Shown here piece by piece: positions 1-6,237 of a stretch of 24,980 nt of DNA. Under the pieces are notes generated by a model. That model was not told the origin of the DNA, did no database searches, and saw only the letters and a program-made list of their open reading frames with translations. The stretch's first letter is position 1. Each line of letters opens with the position of its first letter. The stretch comes from Lentisphaerota bacterium (GTDB lineage Bacteria > Verrucomicrobiota > Lentisphaeria > Oligosphaerales > JAFGRS01): positions 1 through 24,980 of the forward strand of contig JAAYZO010000632.1 in the NCBI GenBank assembly GCA_012514865.1, given 5' to 3'. The position numbers and the translations under genes are program-made.

Positions 1-364
1 CGTCTATGCGCTTGACTGCCGGGTCGTGGCAGGACGCCGCGACCAGTGCCTCGGGGTCGTCTACAGCCGGTCCGGATGCACCGTCGAAAAGGTAGCCCGG
101 CAGAAGCTCGATCATGGGGTCGGCGGTGGGCGTGCCAGGCCACGACCGCCAGTACGGCCCCTCGGCGGCCAGGAGCGGCCATCCTGGCAGATGGTGTCGC
201 ACCCACCGCCAGACGCGCCATAGCTCCGTCTGGCCTTTCGCCCGGCGACGCACCTGTCTGGCCCACGCGTGCGGGTAGTGCTCCAGCGGTACCGGCTCGA
301 GCGGGTACAGGTTCAGCGGCTCCGGCGGCGGCAACAGGCTCATATCGTTTAGCGGGTCACTCAT
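1..364 (-). CDS. DUF1353-like phage protein, 3' end cut by window edge
   Basis: An open frame starts at an ATG whose first base is 364 and runs without a stop off the left edge, giving 121 visible codons. The N-terminus is rich in proline and leucine, followed by a Trp/Arg-rich stretch (residues 49-75). Residues 91-100 read YLFDGASGPA and residues 110-114 ASCHD. This 'DGAS ... HD' pattern is what I associate with DUF1353, a small phage family of unknown function often found near tail and lysis genes. An in-frame TGA lies two codons upstream, so 364 is the earliest ATG. No clear Shine-Dalgarno precedes it, and the ATG at codon 8 is an alternative. It follows the lipoprotein gene in the same direction after a 70-bp gap filled by a hairpin. 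Family assignment is moderate; coding status is likely because the frame is open and codon use matches the neighbours. Confidence 0.6.
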   Translation of the reverse strand, partial: MSDPLNDMSLLPPPEPLNLYPLEPVPLEHYPHAWARQVRRRAKGQTELWRVWRWVRHHLPGWPLLAAEGPYWRSWPGTPTADPMIELLPGYLFDGASGPAVDDPEALVAASCHDPAVKRID

Positions 365-375
365 GGGTCAGGGGT

Positions 376-427
376 GGCGCCCGACCCGGCCGGAGAAGGA
401 GGAGGGAAGAGAACCGGGCCGGGCGCC
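376..427 (-). other. 14-bp GC-rich hairpin with pyrimidine-rich loop
   Basis: The arms GGCGCCCGACCCGG (376-389) and CCGGGCCGGGCGCC (414-427) form an inverted repeat with one mismatch. Read as minus-strand RNA the mismatch becomes a G-U wobble, so the full 14-bp stem forms only in the direction the flanking genes are transcribed. The 24-nt loop is almost all pyrimidine in that RNA and contains CCUCCUCC, an anti-Shine-Dalgarno-like run. No U-tract follows, so it does not look like a classical intrinsic terminator. A role as 3'-end stabiliser, processing site or translational control element for the lipoprotein/DUF1353 junction is inference. Confidence 0.6.
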
Positions 428-434
428 AAAGGGG

Positions 435-1265
435 TTACTCGCTCAGCCATTCGACGGGTACCGAGCACCCGTCACCGATACAGGTCGCATCGTCGCCCTG
501 GGCCACGACGGTCGTTTGCCTGCCGTCCGTGCCCTGGATGACGGCCTCGACGACGCGCCCGGCGATTCCGACGGCGGTCAGCGGCTTTGCCGCGATGACC
601 TTGCCCACGAGTTCACCGGCCGCTGTCGTCACCTTGACCAGCCCTCCGGCCACGGCCTCGGCACGGATGGCAAACGCGGCGCCCCTGGCGGTGGCGAGCT
701 GTGCCATGCCCGCGTAGATGGCCGTACGTTCTTTGGCCGCGGCCTCGCGGGCGGCGGCGACGTGCGAGGTCATACCGGCGCTGGCCAGGCCCTTCACGCG
801 CAACCGAAGCGGGACCGGCGTGCTGTCGAGGTGCTTCAGATGGTCGGGCAGGTCGGGCAGGTACGAGCGGCCACCGATCTCGTAGTCGATTTCCTCGGCG
901 CCGGCAAGCGCCTCAAGGCCCTGAAGGCTGTTGAGCTTCGCGACGATTTTCGTGCTGCACCTCAGCGGCTCTTTGCTGACGGGGTGGTAGACGACGTTGC
1001 CGCCGCTGTCATAGACATAGCCATGGTGGTCGAGGTAGATGACACTCCCGGACTCCGGCGAGGATTCCAGCGCCGTGGCGAGTACCTGGGCATCAACCGA
1101 CAGGCCCTGCATCAGCACGGCCCGGCTGTCGGCATTGACCACGACGGGCGTTTTCTGGTCGCTGGGGACCCCGGCCGCCGGGTTTGCCGTCCGGCACCCG
1201 GTGAGCACCGACGCCACGACCACGGCCACGAGGGCCACCGCGAGCCACAGACTCATTCGTCTCAT
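435..1265 (-). CDS. phage-encoded lipoprotein, function unknown
   Basis: The product is 276 aa. The start was chosen because AGGAG lies 6-7 nt upstream of the ATG and the frame then begins with a textbook lipoprotein signal: MRRM, a hydrophobic core over residues 5-20, and the lipobox L-T-G-C with the lipidated Cys at position 24. The mature protein should therefore be anchored to a membrane of the host envelope. The middle has a short segment with paired His and Tyr (around residues 77-95), and the C-terminal half is Ala-rich and probably helical. Two Cys lie near the C-terminus. No family is recognised. It sits downstream of the tail-fibre genes and upstream of a DUF1353-like gene, the zone where lysis, superinfection-exclusion or lysogenic-conversion genes are common. 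A Rz1-like spanin is less likely because the protein is far too long. Confidence 0.8.
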   Translation of the reverse strand: MRRMSLWLAVALVAVVVASVLTGCRTANPAAGVPSDQKTPVVVNADSRAVLMQGLSVDAQVLATALESSPESGSVIYLDHHGYVYDSGGNVVYHPVSKEPLRCSTKIVAKLNSLQGLEALAGAEEIDYEIGGRSYLPDLPDHLKHLDSTPVPLRLRVKGLASAGMTSHVAAAREAAAKERTAIYAGMAQLATARGAAFAIRAEAVAGGLVKVTTAAGELVGKVIAAKPLTAVGIAGRVVEAVIQGTDGRQTTVVAQGDDATCIGDGCSVPVEWLSE

Positions 1266-1318
1266 TGTCCTACTCCTTTGGGTTGCCCCGGCGCTGTATT
1301 GGCCGGGATGATTCCGTG

Positions 1319-1723
1319 TCATGTCACGATCGCCACCGTCGGAACCGGCGCCGCGCCGTCTACGGCTGTCCATCCCGTCGTAGGCGGAACGGCCTGGCCG
1401 CTGGAGCCGACGGCGCCATAGAGGATTGACGACTCGGTGAAGATGCACCATCCTGGGACGAGCGGGTTGTCCCATATCAGGTAGTCTGGATCGTCCGCCT
1501 TCGCGTAGGCGAACGCCTCGCCGATCTCGAAGTACAGGTAGGTGCCATTGGCGCCAGCCGTTCCGGCGCCGGCGACCACGATACTGCCGACGGGATACTG
1601 GATGCCGACGCGCAGCCCAACCTGCCCCAGCGGGAAGCACGTCGCGCCGCCGAAGCCGACAGCGTCGTCGGCAACCCCGAGCGGGATTCGTGGCGGCACT
1701 GGATTTTGGCTGGCGGATGGCAT
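1319..1723 (-). CDS. small putative tail adhesin or fibre-associated protein
   Basis: The product is 134 aa, with its ATG 3 bp after the stop of the preceding fibre gene. GAGGG lies 11 nt upstream, so initiation is probably helped by coupling. The protein is rich in Gly, aromatic and short beta-like segments and has no signal peptide. The central NGTY motif (near residue 59) followed by a spaced W..P...GW and a C-terminal G-x-x-P-x-P-T pattern resembles small beta domains seen in phage tail fibres and spikes. It belongs to the same transcription unit as the LamG-like and CBM-like genes, so I infer a role in host-surface binding. The ORF is well supported by its packed position and codon use; the function is only a suggestion. 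Confidence 0.65.
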   Translation of the reverse strand: MPSASQNPVPPRIPLGVADDAVGFGGATCFPLGQVGLRVGIQYPVGSIVVAGAGTAGANGTYLYFEIGEAFAYAKADDPDYLIWDNPLVPGWCIFTESSILYGAVGSSGQAVPPTTGWTAVDGAAPVPTVAIVT

Positions 1724-1726
1724 AGT

Positions 1727-2797
1727 CTAGACGGCCCTCGCGTAGATCCCGGAGGCGTCCCAGTTGTCGGACGCGAACGCGGCGCGCAGGCGGACCTTGC
1801 CAGACGTCGCGTCGTAATCGGTGTAGATGTCCCCGGCGCCAGGCGTCGCCTCCCACGTCACGTCTGAGCAGTCGCCGATCTGCGTCGTGTGCTGGACCGC
1901 GAGCTGCACCGGAGATGCCGAATAGTCGCCGCCGCCGCCGTCGATCGGAAGCCACGCGACCAGCGCCTCGAACGCGATCATGGCGGCGCCCTTGCCGACC
2001 TGGCCGGTGACGCGCCAGACCGCGCGCGCGTCCAGTGGCGCGGTCCACTCAACGAGAGTCTCGGTCCCGGTGTCAAGATCCGGCGCCGTCCAAGTCTGGA
2101 AGCCCGTGCCGTCGGTGCCAGGCGTGGCCATGAGTGCCCAATCGGCCGTCGACGCGGTGACGTCCGGCTCGCTGGCGGTGGAGTTCTGCAGGGCGAGGAA
2201 GTAGCCGCCCCCGTGGCTCACCGTCTGGCCGGTCGTGTAGGCGGTGGCGGCACTCCATGCGCCCTGGTAGGTCGTGGCGAGGACCTGCAGGACCTCGGTA
2301 GCAGTGAGGTAGGTGGGCGCCGCCGGCGGCGGCGTGCCGGCCGCGCCGGTGTCGATCTGCGGCACCAGCCGGATGGGTATCTGCGCCAGGGTCTGCGGTA
2401 CTGCCCCGGTCGCATCGAGCCACGAGAACTCGAGCCAGATGTCGACAAACGCGGCCGTCCCGAGCGCGCTCGTCAGCGCGGCGGTGGCGAAGGACACCAG
2501 CCACGTCACCTTGCCGGTGGCGAGGTCCTCCCACGCCGTGGCGTTGCCGCCGTTGTAAGAGTCCTGGAAGGTCAGCGTGGTTGTGTCGCTGGCCAGGCGG
2601 TCCTTCTTGACGTGCGCCCGCAACGCGGTGGCACCGGTCAGATCGAGGTCGGAGAGGTTCGCCGCGAGGGCCTCGCGGAAGTGCCCGATGAGCAGGACCG
2701 TATCGCCGATGGCGACCTCGGGCAGCTCCACCGGCGAGCCGGCGAGGTCTGTATACCGGCCGCTGGTGGTGTCTACGATGAATCCGAGCTTCCGCAT
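1727..2797 (-). CDS. tail fibre / receptor-binding protein with CBM5/12-like domain
   Basis: The product is 356 aa. The ATG at 2797 is preceded by GGAGG with 9-nt spacing, which decides this start over an in-frame start 27 bp upstream. Residues 25-150 form a beta-rich N-terminal domain like the baseplate-attachment domains of upper-baseplate fibres (BppU-N type); this is by pattern only. A Pro-rich linker follows at about residues 155-163. Residues 177-222 contain the W-S-A-A-T-A-Y-T-T-G-Q-T-V pattern typical of carbohydrate-binding modules 5/12, with a later Gly-Tyr-Phe-Leu-Ala core. The C-terminal third is a further beta-rich domain and may be the tip. The gene starts directly after the ~80-bp intergenic element at 2806..2887, which also precedes the fibre gene at 3961..5130. 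Function as a host-surface sugar-binding fibre is inferred. Confidence 0.75.
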   Translation of the reverse strand: MRKLGFIVDTTSGRYTDLAGSPVELPEVAIGDTVLLIGHFREALAANLSDLDLTGATALRAHVKKDRLASDTTTLTFQDSYNGGNATAWEDLATGKVTWLVSFATAALTSALGTAAFVDIWLEFSWLDATGAVPQTLAQIPIRLVPQIDTGAAGTPPPAAPTYLTATEVLQVLATTYQGAWSAATAYTTGQTVSHGGGYFLALQNSTASEPDVTASTADWALMATPGTDGTGFQTWTAPDLDTGTETLVEWTAPLDARAVWRVTGQVGKGAAMIAFEALVAWLPIDGGGGDYSASPVQLAVQHTTQIGDCSDVTWEATPGAGDIYTDYDATSGKVRLRAAFASDNWDASGIYARAV

Positions 2798-2805
2798 GCG
2801 TGCTA

Positions 2806-2887
2806 ACCTCCGCTGTAGAGACACTGTCGCATGCGGCGGAGCGGCGTGGCTACAGCCGCGGCCGGAATGCGTCTATGGGCTAGACGG
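2806..2887 (-). repeat. copy A of the three-copy ~80-bp intergenic element
   Basis: On the minus strand this runs from a palindrome, CCGTCTA-GCCCA-TAGACG (2887-2870), through ATTC and a GC-rich stretch containing GTAGCC, to AGTGTCTCTACAG and then the GGAGG ribosome-binding site of the downstream fibre gene. The same order of blocks occurs at 5138..5223 and 19886..19969. The TAG stop of the upstream gene (2880-2882) falls inside the palindrome. It could be a promoter or operator, an RNA-processing site, or a conserved recombination boundary between fibre modules. Confidence 0.6.
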
Positions 2888-3344
2888 ATTGGACCGCCGC
2901 GACCATCGCGGGCCACAATTCCTGCGCCGTCTGCATTGTTCCGGCGTGGTAGATCACCCGGTCCCACGCGGTACGGAGCGCCATGCCGTGGCGCATGAGC
3001 GCCAGATCGTGCGAGGCGTCGCCGGTCATGGCGCCCTCAATTGCCGCCGCGACTCCCTGATAGCTCCAATCAGTGATGGCCACGCCGGCGGCCGCTACCT
3101 CGCCGACGCGGGCGAGGACCGCCTGCACGGCCTCCACGGCGTCGGGATTGGCGAGGACTTCTGCGGCCCGCGCCGCGAGGATTACGGCGGGGTTCGGCGG
3201 AGGCTCCGGCGGCGGCGCGGTGTACGGCACGCACCCGAGCGCGGCCCATGCGGCGGCGCTCATTCGGGCGTGCGTCTGCACGCCGCCGACGACCGCGCCG
3301 GGGCGGTGGACGGTGCCGGTGTAGGTGTGGATGTACTCGCTCAT
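2880..3344 (-). CDS. tail-fibre-associated protein, unrecognised
   Basis: The product is 154 aa. Its ATG overlaps the stop of the LamG-like gene (ATGA), and GGAGG lies 4 nt upstream within the end of that gene, so translation is coupled. The N-terminal 40 residues (with T-Y-T-G-T-V-H-R-P-G-A) look beta-like. A Pro-rich segment follows (about residues 42-52), then an Ala-rich helical region with a pattern suggesting two or three amphipathic helices. No transmembrane segment or catalytic motif is visible. Its size and place between fibre modules fit a fibre-assembly or fibre-attachment protein, but that is inference from context. The C-terminus ends in S-V with TAG inside the palindrome of the repeated element. 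Confidence 0.65.
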   Translation of the reverse strand: MSEYIHTYTGTVHRPGAVVGGVQTHARMSAAAWAALGCVPYTAPPPEPPPNPAVILAARAAEVLANPDAVEAVQAVLARVGEVAAAGVAITDWSYQGVAAAIEGAMTGDASHDLALMRHGMALRTAWDRVIYHAGTMQTAQELWPAMVAAVQSV

Positions 3345-3964
3345 AGCGCCTCCATGGCGTCCGATACAGACGCCGCCTCCTCTGGTGTCAGCGTGCGGGA
3401 CCAGACGGCCATTGCCACCACAGAGCCTACGAGGCAGTACATCTCTGGTGCGTTGATCCTACCGATGGCAATCGTGTTGCCATTTGACACTCCGCTTGCA
3501 GCGATGGTGCCGTCAGGCGAGCCGTTCAGGTAGCACGATTTCCCGGCCACGATCATGACCGCCGACGACTGAGCGCCAGCGACGACATTTTCCCGACCGT
3601 TGGCGTATGTGCGCTGGCCATTGAACGACGGGCGCAAGAAAAATTTGCTGCCCGGGTCGATGTAGTATCCACACCCGCCGTTTGTGTCTGTCACTCCCGC
3701 AAACCGCACCGCCATGCTCCATGCGGTACTCGCGGCCGTGAGCGTGGTGTTGAGGTATGTTGAGCCATTGAACGTCCACCCAACGCCGGCATCCCACGCA
3801 GGCAGGACACCCGTCGCCGCGTCATAGGTGCCAGGGTTCGCCAGGTTGACCAGCGACGCGGCATAGCTCGCGGCGCCCTTGCCCTGCCACGCGGCTACGG
3901 CGTCGAGCCACCATGCTGGCGCCGCCCCGCCGGCCTGCCCGGCTATGGACGATCGGTGCGTCAC
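3341..3964 (-). CDS. LamG-like (concanavalin A-fold) tail adhesin
   Basis: The product is 207 aa. I chose the GTG at 3964, which overlaps the stop of the preceding fibre gene (GTGA), because GGAGGTGG sits just upstream; no ATG start fits as well. After about 60 residues containing A-W-W-L-D-A, the protein shows the pattern of laminin-G-like jelly rolls in phage and secreted proteins: 'GWTFNGSTYLNT', then S-M-A-V-R-F, a Y-L-N-G-S-P-D-G strand pair, I-A-I-G-R-I and the closing V-A-V-W-S-R-T-L-T-P-E-E helix. That final 'W-x-R-x-L-T-x-E-E' signature is characteristic of LamG/Con-A-like modules. These modules bind glycans or surface proteins, so a role in receptor recognition at the tail tip is likely. 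Confidence 0.8.
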   Translation of the reverse strand: MTHRSSIAGQAGGAAPAWWLDAVAAWQGKGAASYAASLVNLANPGTYDAATGVLPAWDAGVGWTFNGSTYLNTTLTAASTAWSMAVRFAGVTDTNGGCGYYIDPGSKFFLRPSFNGQRTYANGRENVVAGAQSSAVMIVAGKSCYLNGSPDGTIAASGVSNGNTIAIGRINAPEMYCLVGSVVAMAVWSRTLTPEEAASVSDAMEAL

Positions 3965-5130
3965 GCCACCACCTCCAGACTGTCGGCGGTCCAGTACTGC
4001 GCCGTCCCGACCTGCTCGATGATGATCCGCACCCGCGTGCCGGTCACGGTCCACGCGCCCTTGTACGCGCCCGACGGCGGGTCTGCCGGGAGGGCATATG
4101 ATCCGATGGTGGCGAGGATTTCGCCCGTCTCGCCGCTGGCCAGCCCGGTCGCAGTAGCGAGGCTGGTTACGTTGCCCGTGAGAGTCCATTGCAGGGTCAG
4201 CGCGGCGGCGAAGTCAGGCGCCACGGCCGCGCCGGATACCTCGGCGGCCGCGGCTGGTGTCTGGTCACGGTAGGCGCTCAGCGTTTCCCGCTGGGCGGCG
4301 GCGTCGGCGCCGTCTAGGATCGCTCGCCCGGCGGCGGTGATAGTGCCCTCCGTCGTGGCGCCGGCCGTGCCGCCATAGCGGTACCTGTCCGCGGCCGAGA
4401 ACGGGTGAGCGTCGGCGGCGCCGTTGTGGGTCGAGACCGCGCCGGCAGTCTCCGCGCCGATTGCGGCCGGGGTCACGTGGTCCGCGCCGCCGCTGGCGTG
4501 GGTCGAGGCGTGGGCGGTCGGGGTGCGGGCGTCGGACAGCCTCGCGTCGTCACCGGCCGCGACGGTCCCGGCCGTGGTCCCGATTGCCGGGCCAGCCTTG
4601 AGCACCTTGCCGGTGATACCGTCGAACGCCACCAGCCCGCCGTCGGTGGATGACGCCGGGCCGGATACGTCGCCGGTGCCAAGGCCGGCGGCCGCGATGG
4701 CGGTCTCTATCTGGCCGGCGGTGGCCGGCGTGATGCTCGGGTCAGACGGCACGAAGCCGGCCGGCTCAGGCGAGTACTGGACGTCCAGCGGCACGCGGCA
4801 GACATGGCGACCCGCCACGGCGTCCCAGAGAGACAGCGTCACGCGCAGGCGCGGGCCGGTGCAGGCGGCGATGAGTGCCGCGCTGGTAAAGGCCAGATCA
4901 AAGGACCACGTCAGCGCGCCGGTCTCGGCGTCGGCGGTGACCGTGATAACGTCGGTGCCGCCGAGGTGGGCGTCATGCGCCGACAGTATGGCAAGGTAGG
5001 TATGGCCGGAGTCCCAGGCGCGGCCGGTGACCGTCACCGGGACCGTGTCATAGAGAGCGGCCTGGCCGGCGACGCTGAGCGGCGTGAGGGCCGCGCCCGT
5101 CGCCGGCAGTGTGATGGTGATTGGATTCAC
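3961..5130 (-). CDS. tail fibre protein
   Basis: The product is 389 aa from a GTG start at 5130, preceded by GGAGG at 10-nt spacing. Residues 1-125 are a beta-rich N-terminal domain, probably for attachment to the tail tip. Residues 150-250 carry a chain common in phage tail fibres: T-G-D-V-S-G-P-A-S-S-T-D-G, F-D-G-I-T-G-K, then D-D-A-R-L-S-D-A-R-T-P-T-A-H with repeated His (H207, H211, H218), like the trimeric, sometimes metal-binding, fibre stalks. The C-terminal 140 residues include a further beta domain ending near W-T-A-D-S-L-E-V-V-A. The gene opens a block of overlapping host-recognition genes and is headed by copy C of the repeated intergenic element. Fibre identity is well supported; the receptor is unknown. 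Confidence 0.82.
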   Translation of the reverse strand: MNPITITLPATGAALTPLSVAGQAALYDTVPVTVTGRAWDSGHTYLAILSAHDAHLGGTDVITVTADAETGALTWSFDLAFTSAALIAACTGPRLRVTLSLWDAVAGRHVCRVPLDVQYSPEPAGFVPSDPSITPATAGQIETAIAAAGLGTGDVSGPASSTDGGLVAFDGITGKVLKAGPAIGTTAGTVAAGDDARLSDARTPTAHASTHASGGADHVTPAAIGAETAGAVSTHNGAADAHPFSAADRYRYGGTAGATTEGTITAAGRAILDGADAAAQRETLSAYRDQTPAAAAEVSGAAVAPDFAAALTLQWTLTGNVTSLATATGLASGETGEILATIGSYALPADPPSGAYKGAWTVTGTRVRIIIEQVGTAQYWTADSLEVVA

Positions 5131-5137
5131 TGTGCTA

Positions 5138-5223
5138 TGGCCTCCTGCTATAGATCACTCTTGCATGGCGCCGGCGGTGCCGCTATGGCGGCCGGTGCGA
5201 TTCAGCCTATGCCATAGACGGAT
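5138..5223 (-). repeat. copy C of the three-copy ~80-bp intergenic element
   Basis: Read on the minus strand it starts ATCCGTCTATGGCATAGGC right after the TAA of the upstream gene, then AATCGCACCGGCCGCC, TAGCGGC, and ends AGTGATCTATAG before the GGAGG of the fibre gene. It matches copies A and B block by block but its palindrome has drifted: the inner stem here is CTATG/CATAG (5207-5217). It fills almost the whole gap between the genes at 5224..6234 and 3961..5130. Confidence 0.6.
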
Positions 5224-6234
5224 TTATGCCAACGGCCATGTGCCGCGGAAGTCGAAAGCGGCGGCCTTGTGCGTGACGTTCCATCCGTGCGAAAGCGTCG
5301 CGAATGATGTGGATCCGGTAATCGGGTCGATATAGCCTATCTCCTGCTCATAGTAATCGTCGTCGTCAAGAGTCTGGTCAGATGCGACGCGAAGCAGGAC
5401 GCCGGTCGATGGCAAGTCGTAGTCGGCACATTCCCATGTGTCCGGGTCGGCGGTCATGGAGGCCTGGATGTAGATGTCCACGGATGAGCACGGCAACGGC
5501 TCCGCCAACAGCCCGCTATGAGTCCACCGCATGGTCTTGGCACACCGCGAGGCCATCGAAACGACAAGGCCATTCTGGAGAAATAGATGGGCGCCAACTG
5601 CCGGACTGAATCCTGCTTCCGGCGTGGTCGTCCACGGCGCGGCGTTGTACAGCGCGATTGCGGCGGCAAGGCCGCTGCCATCAGTAACGCGGCCCTGACG
5701 GTACCGCTCGGATACGGCGTCGAGGTTCCTCGAGCCCGACCACCAGCACGACTTCGCTTGCATGGCCGCCCGGCAACCGCGTAGCCAGGCGCCGTCCATC
5801 ATGATCTGGCCTCGCGGCGTGCCGGATGTCGCCGGCATGGCGACGCGCGATGAAAGGCCGGCGGCGGCCAGGAGGTCGCTCTCGGACTCGATACGGACGG
5901 CGTCGATTTCGCCGCTGAGGTCGCCCATTGAATCCGGCGGTATCCACCCCGAGCCATTGGCGGCAACCGTGGGAATAGCCCACGCCACGCCGTCTATGTA
6001 CTGGCACAGCCAGCGCAGTGATGTGATGGCATGCGCAACGGCCACGGCATCGGGCGCCGTCCATAGGGCGCTAGGGGCGACCTGCAGTGCGTGCCTCTGT
6101 ACCGCCGCCTGGCGCAGTGCCTCCAGGTAGAGGCCCGGCGGCTGCCCCCTCATGCCGGCCTCGGACCAGTCAAGAGTCCTGGCGTTGCCCGCGTGGTCGG
6201 TACAGTGTTCCCAGTCGGAAAAGGCGTACGGCAT
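5224..6234 (-). CDS. tail protein downstream of hub, unrecognised
   Basis: The product is 336 aa. The ATG at 6234 lies 3 bp beyond the stop of the hub gene; no strong ribosome-binding site is visible, so it is probably translated by re-initiation. The protein is soluble and Trp-rich, with no signal peptide or membrane segment. An Ala-rich, helix-like N-terminal third is followed by a mixed region with C-W-W-S-G-S-R and then a beta-rich C-terminal half containing a run of acidic residues and tyrosines (near residues 290-297). No catalytic motif is recognised. Its place between the large tail hub and the first fibre suggests a tail-tip or baseplate component linking hub to fibres, which is inference from gene order. 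Confidence 0.65.
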   Translation of the reverse strand: MPYAFSDWEHCTDHAGNARTLDWSEAGMRGQPPGLYLEALRQAAVQRHALQVAPSALWTAPDAVAVAHAITSLRWLCQYIDGVAWAIPTVAANGSGWIPPDSMGDLSGEIDAVRIESESDLLAAAGLSSRVAMPATSGTPRGQIMMDGAWLRGCRAAMQAKSCWWSGSRNLDAVSERYRQGRVTDGSGLAAAIALYNAAPWTTTPEAGFSPAVGAHLFLQNGLVVSMASRCAKTMRWTHSGLLAEPLPCSSVDIYIQASMTADPDTWECADYDLPSTGVLLRVASDQTLDDDDYYEQEIGYIDPITGSTSFATLSHGWNVTHKAAAFDFRGTWPLA

Positions 6235-6237
6235 GGA

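Noticed and set aside
1..16. Window-start sequence resembling the palindrome of the repeated element
   Set aside because: It lies inside the open DUF1353-like frame and the right half (CTTGAC) does not match, so it is probably coding sequence.
1281..1309. Weak hairpin CCCGGC/GCCGGG between the small adhesin and lipoprotein genes
   Set aside because: Only a 6-bp stem without a U-tract; too common in GC-rich DNA to call a terminator.
363..1421. 352-codon plus-strand open frame across the lipoprotein gene
   Set aside because: It lies antisense to a gene with signal peptide, lipobox and ribosome-binding site; its product is Arg/Gly/Asp-rich like other antisense shadows in this window.
1889..2806. 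305-codon plus-strand open frame opposite the CBM-like fibre gene
   Set aside because: Antisense shadow; composition is Arg/Gly/Val-rich and no ribosome-binding site is seen.
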